This document shows, one piece after another, positions 62,861-64,000 of a stretch of 64,000 nt of DNA. The notes beneath the pieces are model-generated. The model searched no databases. It had not been told where the DNA came from and saw only the letters and a program-made list of their open reading frames with translations. The position numbers were made by a program, and so were the translations under genes. Where the stretch lies: the NCBI GenBank assembly GCA_021773215.1, contig JAJFKM010000077.1, forward strand, positions 1 to 64,000, given 5' to 3'. Positions within the stretch are counted from its first letter, which is position 1, and each line of letters begins with the position of its first letter. The DNA comes from Gammaproteobacteria bacterium. Lineage in GTDB: Bacteria > Pseudomonadota > Gammaproteobacteria > Eutrophobiales > Eutrophobiaceae.

Positions 62861-64000
62861 ATGTTACGTTTTAGTATTTTATTAAGTTGTTTTTCCATAC
62901 TTATTTCACTTTCACTTCAGATATCAGCAGGAGCTATTAATCGTCATGATGAACTGGTTGTGACGGCTTTCAGAACACCAGCTCAACTCGATGCTATTGG
63001 TAGTGCTTATACAGTCATTACTGCTGAAGAGATTGAAAACAGACAGGCACTCACCGTATCGGACATATTACGTACAGTACCCGGAATTCAGATTGATCGA
63101 AGTGGCCCTATTGGAACGCAAACAGTGCTGCGTATGCGCGGTGGAGAAAGTAATCAAACATTGGTTGTCATCGATGGTGTTGTAGCAAATGATGAATCCC
63201 AAGGCAGTTTATATAATTTTGCAGATCTCATGACAACAGATATTGAACGTATCGAAGTCATACGTGGAGCACAAAGTGCCTTATGGGGTAGTGAAGCACT
63301 CTCCGGTGTAATCAATATTATTACTAAAAAAGGATCGGGTAAAACGGCGGTTAAAGCAAACTTTGAAGGTGGCTCGTTCAATAGTAAAAGAGTTGGCGGC
63401 AGTGTCTCAGGTGGTACGACACTTTATGATTACAAGTTAAGCGCAAGTAAATTCAACACTAGAGGTACGGACATTGAATTGTCCAGCGATATGGATGGTT
63501 ATGATAACAACCGTTTGGCGTTTAATGGTAGTTTTAGGCCTTACGATGATCTTGAGATTAGTTCATCGTTAAATCACACCAACTCAAAGGTTGAGTTCGA
63601 TAATTGTACGCTTATTAATACAAGTACGGATGTTTGTGAGTCTTCAAATGATTTCACTTATGGTTCATTAAAAGCCACACATAACTCGTTTGATTATCAT
63701 TGGCAAAACAGTTTGAATACAACATTCAAACTGATTGATCATGAAAATTATGCAAACAACACACAGGCAGGAGCTTCGTCAGCAAAAGAATATAATATAG
63801 CTTTACAAAGTTCAGCGTTCTTTGAGACTGCGAAGTTTTTCGATGCAAATCATGCCTTCACACTGGCTTATGAATTCGAGTCAAGCGACACTAGTTCAAT
63901 TAATTTTGGCACATTTGGTACTACGGCTGGTGTAAAGCAAAATAATATTATTCATAGCTTTATTTCAGAATATCGAATTTCATTCCTAGATCGATTACAC
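62861..64000 (+). CDS. btuB: TonB-dependent vitamin B12 receptor BtuB, 5' part
   Basis: The first 380 codons are present; the gene runs off the right edge. After a signal peptide (cleavage near ISA-GA) comes the TonB box DELVVTA, then the plug domain (TVSDILRTVPGIQIDR, MRGGESNQTLVVIDGV, SALWGSEALSGVINI) and the first beta-barrel strands. It imports corrinoids across the outer membrane, matching the upstream riboswitch and B12-dependent metH. GGGAG precedes the ATG. Confidence 0.93.
   Translation, partial: MLRFSILLSCFSILISLSLQISAGAINRHDELVVTAFRTPAQLDAIGSAYTVITAEEIENRQALTVSDILRTVPGIQIDRSGPIGTQTVLRMRGGESNQTLVVIDGVVANDESQGSLYNFADLMTTDIERIEVIRGAQSALWGSEALSGVINIITKKGSGKTAVKANFEGGSFNSKRVGGSVSGGTTLYDYKLSASKFNTRGTDIELSSDMDGYDNNRLAFNGSFRPYDDLEISSSLNHTNSKVEFDNCTLINTSTDVCESSNDFTYGSLKATHNSFDYHWQNSLNTTFKLIDHENYANNTQAGASSAKEYNIALQSSAFFETAKFFDANHAFTLAYEFESSDTSSINFGTFGTTAGVKQNNIIHSFISEYRISFLDRLH

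Noticed and set aside
1-64000. CRISPR arrays, rRNA, tRNA, transposase or integrase genes
   Set aside because: I looked for regularly spaced repeats, conserved RNA blocks and recombinase motifs and found none; only short palindromic repeats are present.

Overview
This 64-kb, AT-rich window most likely comes from a free-living aquatic gammaproteobacterium. The evidence is a set of characteristic genes: class I PHA synthase, EttA, YehS- and YbcJ-type proteins, a complete System I cytochrome c maturation (ccm) operon, the ribosomal oxygenase RoxA, PilW, an SAH-riboswitch-controlled metH, and a cobalamin riboswitch in front of btuB. I saw no rRNA, tRNA, CRISPR array, transposase or integrase.

Layout. 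1-8.8 kb: the start of a parvulin gene, phaC, an M15B peptidase, a protein kinase/PP2C pair, ettA and four small housekeeping-type genes. 8.8-17 kb: ccmABCDEFGHI on the minus strand, followed by an extra CcmI-like paralogue. 17-23 kb: an exported catalase-peroxidase, hemerythrin, and hemN plus a PhyH-type dioxygenase behind an FNR-type box. 23-33 kb: signalling and envelope genes (PilZ, PilW-like, cyclase-FHA, DUF3095), a DUF1538 membrane protein with two PII-like proteins behind a second FNR-type box, lactate permease and a Sel1 lipoprotein. 34-46 kb: an orphan Mla-type ATPase with cysteine synthase, peroxiredoxin, an ammonium transporter coupled to a transmembrane Ser/Thr kinase, roxA, LysR and NnrU, with several dispersed repeats.

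The 46-56 kb stretch is the accessory region. On the minus strand a 57-residue peptide gene, too short for routine calling, precedes an HExxH protein of the type now associated with peptide beta-hydroxylation and a CMD-fold protein that has lost its cysteines. This looks like a minimal RiPP-type locus. Divergently, a compact four-gene operon encodes a membrane metallophosphoesterase, a GMC oxidoreductase, an alpha/beta hydrolase with a Cys nucleophile and a VAO-type FAD oxidase. The shared intergenic region carries two near-identical dyads and a duplicated ribosome-binding/start segment. A diverged second copy of the metH 3' end lies at the right edge of this region.

56-64 kb is a methionine/B12 block: metH behind an SAH riboswitch, an OFA-family transporter with a small membrane partner, and btuB behind a cobalamin riboswitch, cut by the window end. 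Recurrent themes are redox and oxygen adaptation (ccm, katG, hemN, hemerythrin, FNR boxes), nitrogen signalling (Amt-kinase, PII-like proteins) and Ser/Thr phosphorylation.
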